From the NCBI GenBank assembly GCA_024692185.1, contig JAILMV010000093.1, positions 1 to 37,975 on the forward strand: a stretch of 37,975 nt of DNA, written 5' to 3'. This document shows positions 17,267 through 25,383 of the stretch, in pieces (within the stretch, counting starts at the first letter, position 1; each line of letters begins with the position of its first letter). Source of the stretch: Bacteroidales bacterium (GTDB lineage: Bacteria > Bacteroidota > Bacteroidia > Bacteroidales > UBA932). The notes under the pieces are model-generated. The model was given only the letters and a program-made list of their open reading frames with translations, had not been told where the DNA came from and made no database searches. The position numbers and the translations under genes were made by a program.

Positions 17267-18690
17267 TTGAAGAATCGGTCGTTAAAATTGATCAGATATA
17301 CTTTTTCCACGGCGCGGGTAAGTGCCGTGTATAGCCATTTCAAGTCGTCCAGTGTCTGTTCTTCCTGCCAGAAAGGACAGTCTATGAACACGCACGCCCA
17401 CTGTCCGCCCTGCGATTTGTGGCAGGTCACGGCCTCGGCATATTTAAGCTGCAGGGCATTGTAGTAAGGGTCTTCGCGCACAGCTTCGTAGCGTGCTTTC
17501 TTAGTCTTGAAACCGGCATAGTCGGCGTCCACTCCCTGGTAGAGGGCATTCTGCTGCTCGTAGCTCAGCGATGCCGATTCGCTCTCGAGGGTATCCAGGC
17601 AGACCTTGGCTTTCACGTCCACTCCACCGTAATCCGGGAAGTTCAGCACGGCATCGGCAAAATGCAGGCCATAGCGATCCTCGAAATTGCGGATGCGGAC
17701 CAGACTGGCCATGTCGCCGTTGGCGATGTAGTCCATTCCTTCTATGTCGTCCACGAACTGATAGCAGTTCTTGACTATCATCAGCTTGTCCCCGCGTACC
17801 AGGCGGTCCTCCTTGTACTGCACCTGGGAACGTATGCCCAGATTGTAGCGTATGGCCCTTTTGTTCGAGCGGCAGAGGATTATGGTATCTTCCTCCCCGT
17901 AATCGGAATAGGCGGAGCTGAGGGCGTCTATCAGGCCATCCCCGCTGACGCGTTCGATGTCGTCGCAGTCCCTCAGGTCGAGTTTGATGGGGCCGGGCTC
18001 GGAATAGCAATTGCGTATCATCTCCCGGATCATGGTGGCATTGCGCAAGATGCCGGATTCCTTGGCCTGGCGGACCACCGAAGTCAGCTCGGCATAGACA
18101 ACGCCGCCGAAACCGTCCATATAGTCCTTGCTAAGGGCCGGACTGGCATCCAGGCCCACAGGAGGCAGCTGGGCTGCATCTCCTATCATTATCAGCCTGC
18201 AATCCACCCCGGAGCGCACGAAGGATACCAGGTCCTCCAGCAGATTTCCGGTGCCGAAGGCGGAAGATGACTGGTGCGAGGCTTCTTCTATGCCAATCAG
18301 CGAAACCTCGTCCACCACGAAAAGGGTGTTGCGGGCCTTGTTCGGAGAAAGGCTGAACTGCCCGAAGCCATCGTCCCCTACGGATTTCTGGCGGTAGATA
18401 TGCTTGTGTATGGTGAATGCGGGGCGATGGCACATTACGGAAAGTACCTTGGCGGCACGGCCGGTGGGCGCCAGCAGCACGGTATGCAGCTTGAGCTCCT
18501 CCAGAGCATCCACCACAGCAGAAATCGCGGTAGTCTTGCCCGTACCGGCATATCCGTTCACCACCAGGATGTCGGCATCATCCCCCGTAAGGAAGGAGGC
18601 TATGCCATGCAGGAGGGAATTCTGGCAGGATGTGAGCTCGTAGGAAAAACGGCCCAGGAATTCTTTGTAGAGAAAATCGCTCCGGTCCAT
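17263..18690 (-). CDS. RecD-like SF1B ATP-dependent DNA helicase
   Basis: The 475-residue helicase has Walker A NGYAGTGKT (45-53), motif II VVDEVS (125-130) and motif III IGDAAQLPPVG (169-179). Near residue 420 it has the UvrD_C_2/RecD motif TCHKSQGGQW, followed by YTALTRAVEKVYLI. It resembles the short RecD/TraA-type helicases of Bacteroidetes rather than full RecD2, whose N-terminal helix-hairpin-helix region is absent. The likely role is DNA unwinding in repair or recombination. The ATG at 18690 directly abuts the trkH stop, and its own stop overlaps the peptidase start, so it sits within a transcript of functionally unrelated genes. Confidence 0.9.
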   Translation of the reverse strand: MDRSDFLYKEFLGRFSYELTSCQNSLLHGIASFLTGDDADILVVNGYAGTGKTTAISAVVDALEELKLHTVLLAPTGRAAKVLSVMCHRPAFTIHKHIYRQKSVGDDGFGQFSLSPNKARNTLFVVDEVSLIGIEEASHQSSSAFGTGNLLEDLVSFVRSGVDCRLIMIGDAAQLPPVGLDASPALSKDYMDGFGGVVYAELTSVVRQAKESGILRNATMIREMIRNCYSEPGPIKLDLRDCDDIERVSGDGLIDALSSAYSDYGEEDTIILCRSNKRAIRYNLGIRSQVQYKEDRLVRGDKLMIVKNCYQFVDDIEGMDYIANGDMASLVRIRNFEDRYGLHFADAVLNFPDYGGVDVKAKVCLDTLESESASLSYEQQNALYQGVDADYAGFKTKKARYEAVREDPYYNALQLKYAEAVTCHKSQGGQWACVFIDCPFWQEEQTLDDLKWLYTALTRAVEKVYLINFNDRFFK

Positions 18691-20145
18691 CTATCTTTTC
18701 TTGCGTGAGAAGAGCAGAGACGCAACAGCGAGTACGGGATAGATTTCCACGCGCCCCATGAACATATCGATGGTATAGAGGAACTTCGCAGCGGAAGGCT
18801 CGGCGTTGTAGTTGCCCAGCGAGCCTATGGTGCCCGCGGCGGGACCCACGTTGTCCAGGCAGGAGATGGTGCCCATTATGGCATTCACGCTGTCCGAACC
18901 CACTGCAAGGCAGAGGATGGTGGATATCAGGAAGATGATGAAGAAGGCTGCCACATACATTACGTGCGGAGCTACATCCTTGTCCGGGATGGGCTTTCCG
19001 TTCACCCTGACCTCCAATATGGTGGAAGGATAGACGGTACGTTTGATATGTATGGCCAGGGATTTGAGCACCAGCAGCACCCTGTCGGACTTGAGACCGC
19101 CGGTGGTGGAGCCGGCCATACCGCACTGGATACCTGCAATTATGGTAAGCACTGCAGGGAAGAGAGGCCAGACGCTATTGTCGCAGATGGCAAGACCCGA
19201 AGTGGAAGTGTAGCTGAACACCTGGAAACTGCCCCAGAGCAGGGCCTGCCCAAAGGAATCGGCCACCTGATTGGTCCAGAGCGACATGGACACCAGCAGC
19301 GAAATGACTATCAGGGTAACGGTGTAATACTTGAATACATCGTTGTTGAAGGGTTTCAGCGAGCGGTTCACTATCGCAAAGAACAACATGCCGAAATGCA
19401 GGGTAGATGCATACATGAAGAACATGGTCACCAGCGAAATCGGCACGGAATCGAAAGCTGCGATGGACAGGGTCCGGGTACTGAATCCTCCCGTGGCGCA
19501 CACGCTGAAGGTATGGCAGATGGCGTCGAAGGCAGGCATCCCGGCAATCATATAGGAAATGAAGGCCGCGACGTTCATCCCGAGATATACGGAAGTGAAG
19601 ATGCTGACGGTCTGGTTGGCGCGTACGTTATATGTATCCTTCGACAGGGAAGATAGCTCCATGTTGGTGAGCCTCAGCCTCATAGGGCTGGACGAAGGAA
19701 TGATAAGCAGCAGGAACACAACTACTCCCAAACCGCCGATGAAATGTGTGGAACTCCTCCAGAACAGCAAGGATTTAGGCAGGACTTCCACCTCTTCCAA
19801 TATGCTGGCCCCTGTAGTGGTAAAGCCCGAGACGCTCTCGAACCAAGCATTGACCACCGTGAAAGGGCCGCCCCACATCACGTAGGGAAGCATTCCGAAG
19901 ATGAAAGACAGTATCCAGGAAAGCACGATTATGACATAGCCCTCCCGCATGGTGATCGCGGAAGTCTTGCGTACGAAGATGAAGGGGAAGATACCGAAGA
20001 TGAAGGTCAGCAGGAAACTGATGGACAGAGGTGCGATCGCAGTATCCTCACTGCCGAAAATGGCAATGAGAAGGGCAATGAACATGAATAGCGCACTCAC
20101 GAGGAGTGCGATACCGACGTTTCTGCTGATTGTCTTCCAGTTCAT
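18691..20145 (-). CDS. trkH: Potassium uptake protein TrkH
   Basis: Integral membrane subunit (484 residues) of the Trk potassium transporter, with four pore-loop repeats. Selectivity-filter stretches are visible in SGFTTTGAS (106-114), CATGGFSTR, TSTSGLAIC and GPAAGTIGSLGNY. GMAGSTTGGLKSDRV between the third and fourth repeats is typical of the family. TrkA, the cytoplasmic NAD-binding partner, is not in the window. The start overlaps the stop of a membrane sensor-like gene (ATGA), and the helicase follows with no gap. The sensor-like neighbour raises the possibility of a regulatory link. Confidence 0.95.
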   Translation of the reverse strand: MNWKTISRNVGIALLVSALFMFIALLIAIFGSEDTAIAPLSISFLLTFIFGIFPFIFVRKTSAITMREGYVIIVLSWILSFIFGMLPYVMWGGPFTVVNAWFESVSGFTTTGASILEEVEVLPKSLLFWRSSTHFIGGLGVVVFLLLIIPSSSPMRLRLTNMELSSLSKDTYNVRANQTVSIFTSVYLGMNVAAFISYMIAGMPAFDAICHTFSVCATGGFSTRTLSIAAFDSVPISLVTMFFMYASTLHFGMLFFAIVNRSLKPFNNDVFKYYTVTLIVISLLVSMSLWTNQVADSFGQALLWGSFQVFSYTSTSGLAICDNSVWPLFPAVLTIIAGIQCGMAGSTTGGLKSDRVLLVLKSLAIHIKRTVYPSTILEVRVNGKPIPDKDVAPHVMYVAAFFIIFLISTILCLAVGSDSVNAIMGTISCLDNVGPAAGTIGSLGNYNAEPSAAKFLYTIDMFMGRVEIYPVLAVASLLFSRKKR

Positions 20146-20951
20146 CGTTTGAGATCGGCTTTCTTCATTGCGGAGATACGCTTCTTGAGCAGTTTGTTCT
20201 CCTCGGCAAGCTCCTTGATTTCCACGTTAAGGTCGTGCAGCTGGTCGTCCCCGTTGAAGTCATAGAGATAATCCCGTTGATAGTTACGGTAATTCTTCAG
20301 GGAGGACAGCATCCTGTATATTGGTTTGGAGTAGTTGGATTCCAGGAAGAAAAGAAGCATCAGCACCAGCAGCAGGCCCACGCCGACAGCGATGATGCCG
20401 GGAATGATGCTGCGGTAGAATGCTCCTTGGAAGGTTTCGGAATTATCCGCGAGTTCCTCGTAGATTGCATTGGAGAGGGCATCGATATCGCTGCGCAGGC
20501 GGTTGTAACGGGGCTGCAGGCGCTCGAAATACCAGGACCTGGTATCGATGAAATCCGATGCGAGCACATCTTCCAGTTCGAAAGAAGTCAGCATATAGGC
20601 AGCATAGGCATACTGCACCGAATCGGCCAGATGGGCCACCTTGCTGTTGGGGGCGGAGGAACTCAGGCTGTCGCAACGGGAGGTGAAGGCATCCTCGTCG
20701 AAACTCGGCAACTTGTTGGACGAATCATCCCCTACCACGGCCAACAAGGCCAGATTGTAGGAGTTCGCATCGTCATATAGTTTCTGAGCAGCATTGATGC
20801 TCTCGATGTTGTCCGCTATCATATCGGAGATGTAGGAACTCATCCTTCCGTATTCCATGACGGAGATGATGCTGGAGATCAACAACACCAACGCGATGGA
20901 AATCAGGCTTAGGAACAACTTTGCCCTTAAGGACAGTCTCATCTCTTTCAT
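20142..20951 (-). CDS. Membrane sensor-like protein without an output domain
   Basis: The 269-residue protein has two membrane helices (about 12-30 and 182-203) enclosing about 150 mostly helical residues, probably periplasmic, like the four-helix-bundle input domains of histidine kinases and chemoreceptors. The cytoplasmic part (205-269) starts with a HAMP-like NYSKPIYRMLSSLKNY and ends in a coiled coil (EIKELAEENKLLKKRI). No kinase, GGDEF or methyl-accepting output follows; the stop coincides with the trkH start. I do not recognise a named family. It may be a decayed kinase or a genuine stand-alone input module that contacts TrkH or another protein. It is divergent from the ROK regulator. 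Confidence 0.75.
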   Translation of the reverse strand: MKEMRLSLRAKLFLSLISIALVLLISSIISVMEYGRMSSYISDMIADNIESINAAQKLYDDANSYNLALLAVVGDDSSNKLPSFDEDAFTSRCDSLSSSAPNSKVAHLADSVQYAYAAYMLTSFELEDVLASDFIDTRSWYFERLQPRYNRLRSDIDALSNAIYEELADNSETFQGAFYRSIIPGIIAVGVGLLLVLMLLFFLESNYSKPIYRMLSSLKNYRNYQRDYLYDFNGDDQLHDLNVEIKELAEENKLLKKRISAMKKADLKR

Positions 20952-20977
20952 TTTTTAAAAATTTTTAAAAAACTTTA

Positions 20978-20985
20978 CAAAAATA
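20978..20985 (-). promoter_or_regulatory. Candidate -7 box for the sensor/trkH/helicase/peptidase operon
   Basis: The minus strand reads TATTTTTG (TAnnTTTG), 26 bases before the sensor gene start. It lies in a 75-base AT-rich divergent gap, 12 bases from the opposing -7 box, so the two promoters must overlap. Confidence 0.42.
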
Positions 20986-20997
20986 CTAATAATTTGC

Positions 20998-21005
20998 TAA
21001 TTTTG
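20998..21005 (+). promoter_or_regulatory. Candidate -7 box for the ROK regulator
   Basis: The plus strand reads TAATTTTG, a TAnnTTTG match, 21 bases before the ROK ATG. No clear -33 TTTG is visible. Its closeness to the opposing promoter means that a regulator bound here could affect both directions. Confidence 0.42.
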
Positions 21006-21026
21006 TAACACATATTGCTAAGACTT

Positions 21027-22193
21027 ATGACTATACCGCAGAAAGGAATAATCGATCTTTGCATAAAGAATGGCGATTGCAGCATTGCAGACTTGAGCCG
21101 AGAGTTGTCCGTCAGCGTTCCTACTGCCACCAAACTGGTTTCGGAATTAATCTCTGAAGGGTACCTTATAGAAAAGGGGAAAGTGGGTACCAGCGGCGGG
21201 CGTCGGCCCAATACTTTCGGTCTGAATCCTGAAGCAGGCTATTTTGTCGGAGTGGATGTTGCCAGGCAGCATTTCCACATAGCCATCGCGGATTTTACCG
21301 GCACCCTGAAATTCTTCATCCAGGATATTTCGTTCGTGCTTGAGGCCAATGCCGATTCGTTCCGCACCATGTGCAAGAAGATCAAAGAGGTAGTTGCAGG
21401 TTCCGACATACCTTGGGACAAGGTACTCGGAATAGGCATCAGCCTCTCAGGCAGGGTTAACCCTGAAATGGGCTTCAGTCTATCATATTTCGTCAGCGAC
21501 GACATTCCTCTCAAGGACATCTTCCAGCGCGAACTCGGTGCTCCGGTCAGCATCGAGAACGATTCCCGTGCCATGACCTATGGAGAGTATGTCACGGGCG
21601 GGCGGGATGCCGATTCGGACATGCTCTTCATCAACCTCAGCTGGGGTCTTGGAATGGGTATGATACTGGATGGCCAGCTTTACTACGGCAAATCCGGCTT
21701 CTCCGGAGAATTCGGGCACTTCCCTCTCCTGGACAACAACATCATCTGCCGTTGCGGCAAGATCGGCTGCCTGGAAACCGGTGCATCCGGCTCCGCCCTG
21801 ACCAAATGGATAGTCAGCCGCCTGAAGGAAGGGCGCAGGTCTTCGCTGTTCAATATCTACAATGAAAAAGGAGATATCACCCTGCAGAACGTGCTGGATG
21901 CCATAGAAGATGAGGACGTGCTCGCCATCGAAGGTATCGGTGCCATAGGGGAAACCCTCGGCCGCGGAATTGCAGGACTTATCAATATATTCAACCCCGG
22001 TCTGGTGGTCATAGGAGGTCGCCTGATAGTAGGAAAAGACTATCTGATGCTGCCCATCCGCACGGCCGTCAACAAGTTCTCCCTCAGCAAGGTGAGTGCA
22101 GACACCAAGATACGCTTCTCCAAACTGGGGCGCAGCGCAGGTGCCATCGGGGATTGTCTGTTATCCCGCAGCAAATATCTGAACCAGATTTAG
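21027..22193 (+). CDS. ROK family transcriptional regulator/sugar kinase (NagC-like)
   Basis: The 388-residue protein has an N-terminal winged helix-turn-helix (about 1-60: CSIADLSRELSVSVPTATKLV, then wing GTSGGRRP). A ROK domain follows with GVDVARQHFHIAIAD, a catalytic-Asp region IENDSRAMTYGEY, the ROK signature around SGEFGHFPL, and the zinc motif CRCGKIGC near 241-248. The fused HTH marks it as a NagC/Mlc/XylR-type regulator responding to a sugar or sugar phosphate, not a simple glucokinase. The first ROK loop departs from the DxGGT phosphate-binding pattern, so kinase activity is doubtful. I took ATG 21027 over TTG 21015. The ligand is unknown; no sugar operon adjoins it. Confidence 0.9.
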   Translation: MTIPQKGIIDLCIKNGDCSIADLSRELSVSVPTATKLVSELISEGYLIEKGKVGTSGGRRPNTFGLNPEAGYFVGVDVARQHFHIAIADFTGTLKFFIQDISFVLEANADSFRTMCKKIKEVVAGSDIPWDKVLGIGISLSGRVNPEMGFSLSYFVSDDIPLKDIFQRELGAPVSIENDSRAMTYGEYVTGGRDADSDMLFINLSWGLGMGMILDGQLYYGKSGFSGEFGHFPLLDNNIICRCGKIGCLETGASGSALTKWIVSRLKEGRRSSLFNIYNEKGDITLQNVLDAIEDEDVLAIEGIGAIGETLGRGIAGLINIFNPGLVVIGGRLIVGKDYLMLPIRTAVNKFSLSKVSADTKIRFSKLGRSAGAIGDCLLSRSKYLNQI

Positions 22194-22205
22194 CGTTCCG
22201 GACAA

Positions 22206-24383
22206 CTAGCTTATGAACAGCAGCTCCCTGTATTTGGGAAGCGGCCAGCTGGCGTTGTCCACTATTTCCTCAAGAGCGTCGATGGGCTTGCGTATTCCCG
22301 GGATCATGTCGGCAATATCGCTGTAGGCCAGGGCCCTCTTGTACATATCCTCGATCTTGTTGGCCTTCTTGCGAGCCTCGGTGATATCGTGAACTTTCTG
22401 GCGGATTTCAGTGATGAGCTTGGAAATCTCGCGGGCGATGAACACATCTTCCGAAGCACTGTCGGCACCCAGGATTTCCTTCTGCAGGGAAATGTTCTTG
22501 AGCAGCCTGGTCTGGAAGTCCATAGCGGCGGGGATGATGTGGTTGGTAGCCATCCTGCCCATCACCCTGGCCTCGATCTGGATCTTCTTCACATAGGTCT
22601 CGAGCTTGACCTCGTTGCGGGCGTGAAGCTCCTTTTCGGAGAATACCGAGCAACGCTTGAACATCTCCACGGCCTCGCGCTTCTCGTACTCCTGGAGCAT
22701 CTTGGGAACCACCGATTCCGTGTCCAGACCTCGGCGGGCGGCCTCTTTCTTCCATTCTTCGGAATAGCCGTTGCCTTCGAAGCAGACGGTATCCAGGACC
22801 TTGGAGATAAGCGGCTTGAGGGTGTCCATAATGGCTATGTCCAGGGCTTTTCCTTCGGAGAGGGCCTTGTCCAGTTCCACTTTGAAATCCATCAGCTGCT
22901 CGGCAACTGCAGAGTTCAAGGTTATCATTGCACCGGCGCAGTTGGCGCTGGATCCGACGGCACGGTACTCGAAACGGTTGCCGGTAAAGGCGAAGGGAGA
23001 AGTACGGTTGCGGTCGGTATTGTCGATGAAGATTTCGGGTATGCCTATGGCACCTACCGATGTCCCCTTCTTACCTGCAATTTCTATGGGAGTGCCGGAA
23101 GGCAGTTCCACCAGTTTGTGGAGGACGTCGTTCATGGTCCTGCCGACGAAGGCGGAAACTATTGCCGGAGGGGCCTCGTTGGCTCCCAGGCGGTGGGCAT
23201 TGGTTGCGGAAGCGATGGCTGCCTTGAGCAGGCCGTTATGCCTCTGCACTGCGTAGAGGGTGTTCACGAAGAAGGTGAGGAACTGGAGATTTCCCTTTGC
23301 ATCCTTGCCGGGCGCGAAGAGATTGGTTCCGTTGTCGGTACCCAGGCTCCAGTTGTTGTGCTTACCGCTGCCGTTCACGCCGGCGAAGGGTTTTTCGTGA
23401 AGCAGGACCACGAAGCCATGTTTGCGGGCCACCTTGTGCATCACGTTAAGTATCTGTTGGTTCTGGTCGTTGGCCAGGTTCATCTCTCCGTAGATGGGAG
23501 CGAATTCGAACTGATTGGGAGCGACCTCCTTGTGCCTTGTCTTAAGGGGAATTCCAAGCTTGTACCCTTCGGTTTCCAGCTCCTTCATGAAGGCTGCGAC
23601 ACGGGAAGGGATGGCGCCGAAATAATGATCGTCCAGCTGCTGATTCTTGCTGGATTCGTGCCCCATCAGGGTGCGTCCGGTAATCATCAGGTCGGGCCTT
23701 GCGGCGTAGATGTCTTCATCTACCAGGAAGTACTCCTGCTCCCATCCGAGATAGGCATAGATCCTCTTGACCTCGGGGTCGAAGAGCTTGCAGAGAGGCA
23801 GGGCTGCGTCGGAAACGGCCTTGATGGAACGTTTGAGCGGGGTCTTGAAGTCCAGGGCCTCGCCGGTATAAGCCACGAATACGGTGGGAATGCAGAGGGT
23901 ATCGTCCTGAATGAAAACGGGAGATGCAGGGTCCCAGGCCGTGTAGCCCCTGGCTTCGAAGGTGGCACGTATGCCGCCGTTAGGGAAGCTGGAAGCATCC
24001 GGTTCCTGCTGGACCAGGGCCTTTCCGGTGAAGGATTCTATCACTCCCCCGTGCCCGTCGTACTCTATCAGGGAATCATGCTTCTCGGCGGTTCCGTCGG
24101 TAAGAGGCTGGAACCAATGGGTTATATGGGTAACCCCGTGTTCAAGGGCCCACTGTTTCATCCCGGCCGCCACTTTGTCGGCAGTGGAAAGATCGAGCGA
24201 AGAGCCGTCGTCGATGCACTTGGTAAGGGCGTCGTAAGTCGCGGGATCGAGATAACGGCGCATCTTCTCGCGGTTGAAAACAAGCTCTCCGAACCAGCTG
24301 GAGACTTCATTTTCGGGTGCAGGCAGCTCGACAGCCTTCTTCTTGAAGGCCTCAAGGACTATCTTGGTTCTTAAGTTTCCCAT
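22206..24383 (-). CDS. glnN: Glutamine synthetase type III
   Basis: ATP-dependent ligation of ammonia to glutamate. At 725 residues it matches GSIII (about 700-730) rather than GSI (about 450). Motifs include THWFQPLTDGTAEKHDS, EVAPNQFEFAPIYGEMN, the ATP-binding stretch GVNGSGKHNNWSLG, and NRTSPFAFTGNRFEYRAVGSS-type residues around the glutamate site. GSIII is the usual main form in Bacteroidales. The stop is 12 bases from the convergent ROK gene. The start is four bases after the yicC stop, so the two are probably co-transcribed. A 661-codon antisense ORF covers this gene and is a composition artefact. Confidence 0.96.
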   Translation of the reverse strand: MGNLRTKIVLEAFKKKAVELPAPENEVSSWFGELVFNREKMRRYLDPATYDALTKCIDDGSSLDLSTADKVAAGMKQWALEHGVTHITHWFQPLTDGTAEKHDSLIEYDGHGGVIESFTGKALVQQEPDASSFPNGGIRATFEARGYTAWDPASPVFIQDDTLCIPTVFVAYTGEALDFKTPLKRSIKAVSDAALPLCKLFDPEVKRIYAYLGWEQEYFLVDEDIYAARPDLMITGRTLMGHESSKNQQLDDHYFGAIPSRVAAFMKELETEGYKLGIPLKTRHKEVAPNQFEFAPIYGEMNLANDQNQQILNVMHKVARKHGFVVLLHEKPFAGVNGSGKHNNWSLGTDNGTNLFAPGKDAKGNLQFLTFFVNTLYAVQRHNGLLKAAIASATNAHRLGANEAPPAIVSAFVGRTMNDVLHKLVELPSGTPIEIAGKKGTSVGAIGIPEIFIDNTDRNRTSPFAFTGNRFEYRAVGSSANCAGAMITLNSAVAEQLMDFKVELDKALSEGKALDIAIMDTLKPLISKVLDTVCFEGNGYSEEWKKEAARRGLDTESVVPKMLQEYEKREAVEMFKRCSVFSEKELHARNEVKLETYVKKIQIEARVMGRMATNHIIPAAMDFQTRLLKNISLQKEILGADSASEDVFIAREISKLITEIRQKVHDITEARKKANKIEDMYKRALAYSDIADMIPGIRKPIDALEEIVDNASWPLPKYRELLFIS

Positions 24384-24387
24384 CTAT

Positions 24388-25290
24388 TTAAAGAATGTTC
24401 ATTGATTGTTCGCGGATCTTCTCGAGCTCATCTTTCATGCGCACGACGGCCTTCTGTATGGAAGGATTGTTGGCTTTGGAACCGGTGGTGTTGATTTCCC
24501 TGCCCATTTCCTGGATTATGAATCCCAGTTTCTTGCCGGGGCAGGCTTCGCCGTCGATGGTATCCCTGAAATAGGCGCAGTGCTGACGCAGGCGCACCTT
24601 TTCTTCGTTGATGTCGTATTTCTCGAGCCAGAAAATCATCTCCTGTTCGAAGCGCTCCTTGTCGAGCTTGATGTCCAGTTCCTTGGCGGCGGAAAGTATC
24701 CTGTCGCGCACGGCCTGGATCCTCTCGCCCTCGTGGGCCTCGACCTCATCTTCCAGGGCAAGGATGTTGGCGACCCTGCCGGTAACGTCCTTGTAGAGGG
24801 CCTCGCCTTCCTTGGCACGATAGGCATCCACGGCGTTCAGGGCCTCGTCGAAGGCAGCTTCGACCAGCGGCCAGTTCTCTTCGGTAATGATGTCGTCTTT
24901 CCTGACCGCTACCACATCCGGTAATCGCAGGGCTGCAGTGAAGAGTTCGTTGTTCATGCGGTCGGCCGAATCCATGGAAAACATGGAGATGCCGGGAAGG
25001 CTCTTGCGGATTTCCAGAAGCTGGGAATAGTAGCTGCGGACGATTTCGGCGTCCACTACCTTGGCGGACTCGGCCGCATTTGCCTCGAAATTGATATAGA
25101 CATCGATGGTTCCGCGCACCAGGACATCGGCTATCTTCTGACGTATCAGGAGGTCCTTGTCCTTGGGGATCAAAGAAGATTTGATGCTGATGTCGGCGCT
25201 TTTGGAGTTCAGGGTACGGATTTCGATGGTCAGTTTACCGGAGGCGAGGGCCGCCTCGGCTTTTCCGTATCCCGTCATGGATTTGATCAT
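24388..25290 (-). CDS. yicC: YicC family endoribonuclease
   Basis: The 300-residue protein has the hallmark start MIKSMTGYGKAE. Its C-terminal region (VRLRQHCAYFRDTI, GKKLGFIIQEMGREINTTGSKANN) is diagnostic of YicC/YloC (DUF1732). Members have been described as endoribonucleases affecting small-RNA and mRNA turnover; the activity here is inferred from the family. Length is typical (about 290). It is divergent from the DUF5009 gene and followed within four bases by glnN. In other genomes yicC often precedes gmk, which is not seen here. Confidence 0.94.
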   Translation of the reverse strand: MIKSMTGYGKAEAALASGKLTIEIRTLNSKSADISIKSSLIPKDKDLLIRQKIADVLVRGTIDVYINFEANAAESAKVVDAEIVRSYYSQLLEIRKSLPGISMFSMDSADRMNNELFTAALRLPDVVAVRKDDIITEENWPLVEAAFDEALNAVDAYRAKEGEALYKDVTGRVANILALEDEVEAHEGERIQAVRDRILSAAKELDIKLDKERFEQEMIFWLEKYDINEEKVRLRQHCAYFRDTIDGEACPGKKLGFIIQEMGREINTTGSKANNPSIQKAVVRMKDELEKIREQSMNIL

Positions 25291-25327
25291 ACTAACTAGA
25301 CTTTTAACTCGCGAATTTACAAAAATC

Positions 25328-25362
25328 TTTGGTTAATACTCAATTAATTATACTTAAATTTG
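25328..25362 (+). promoter_or_regulatory. Candidate promoter for the DUF5009 acyltransferase
   Basis: TTTG at 25328-25331 and TAAATTTG at 25355-25362 match the Bacteroidetes -33 and -7 elements. The spacing of 23 is slightly longer than usual. The -7 box lies 21 bases from the ATG in the 93-base divergent gap 25291-25383. No clear opposing -7 box for yicC was found. Confidence 0.4.
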
Positions 25363-25383
25363 TGAAGTTAGGACAATTTAAAG

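Noticed and set aside
20950-20977. A/T run resembling a terminator U-tract
   Set aside because: It lies just upstream of the sensor gene start, in a divergent gap where no gene ends, and has no GC stem. It is better read as promoter/leader DNA.
22194-22205. Possible terminator between the convergent ROK and glnN genes
   Set aside because: The gap is only 12 bases and no stem with a T-run is visible in or around it.
22389-24374. 661-codon open frame on the plus strand
   Set aside because: It lies wholly antisense to glnN, whose protein has clear GSIII motifs. The translation is rich in G, V, L, H and E with no family motif, a common artefact opposite GC-biased codons.
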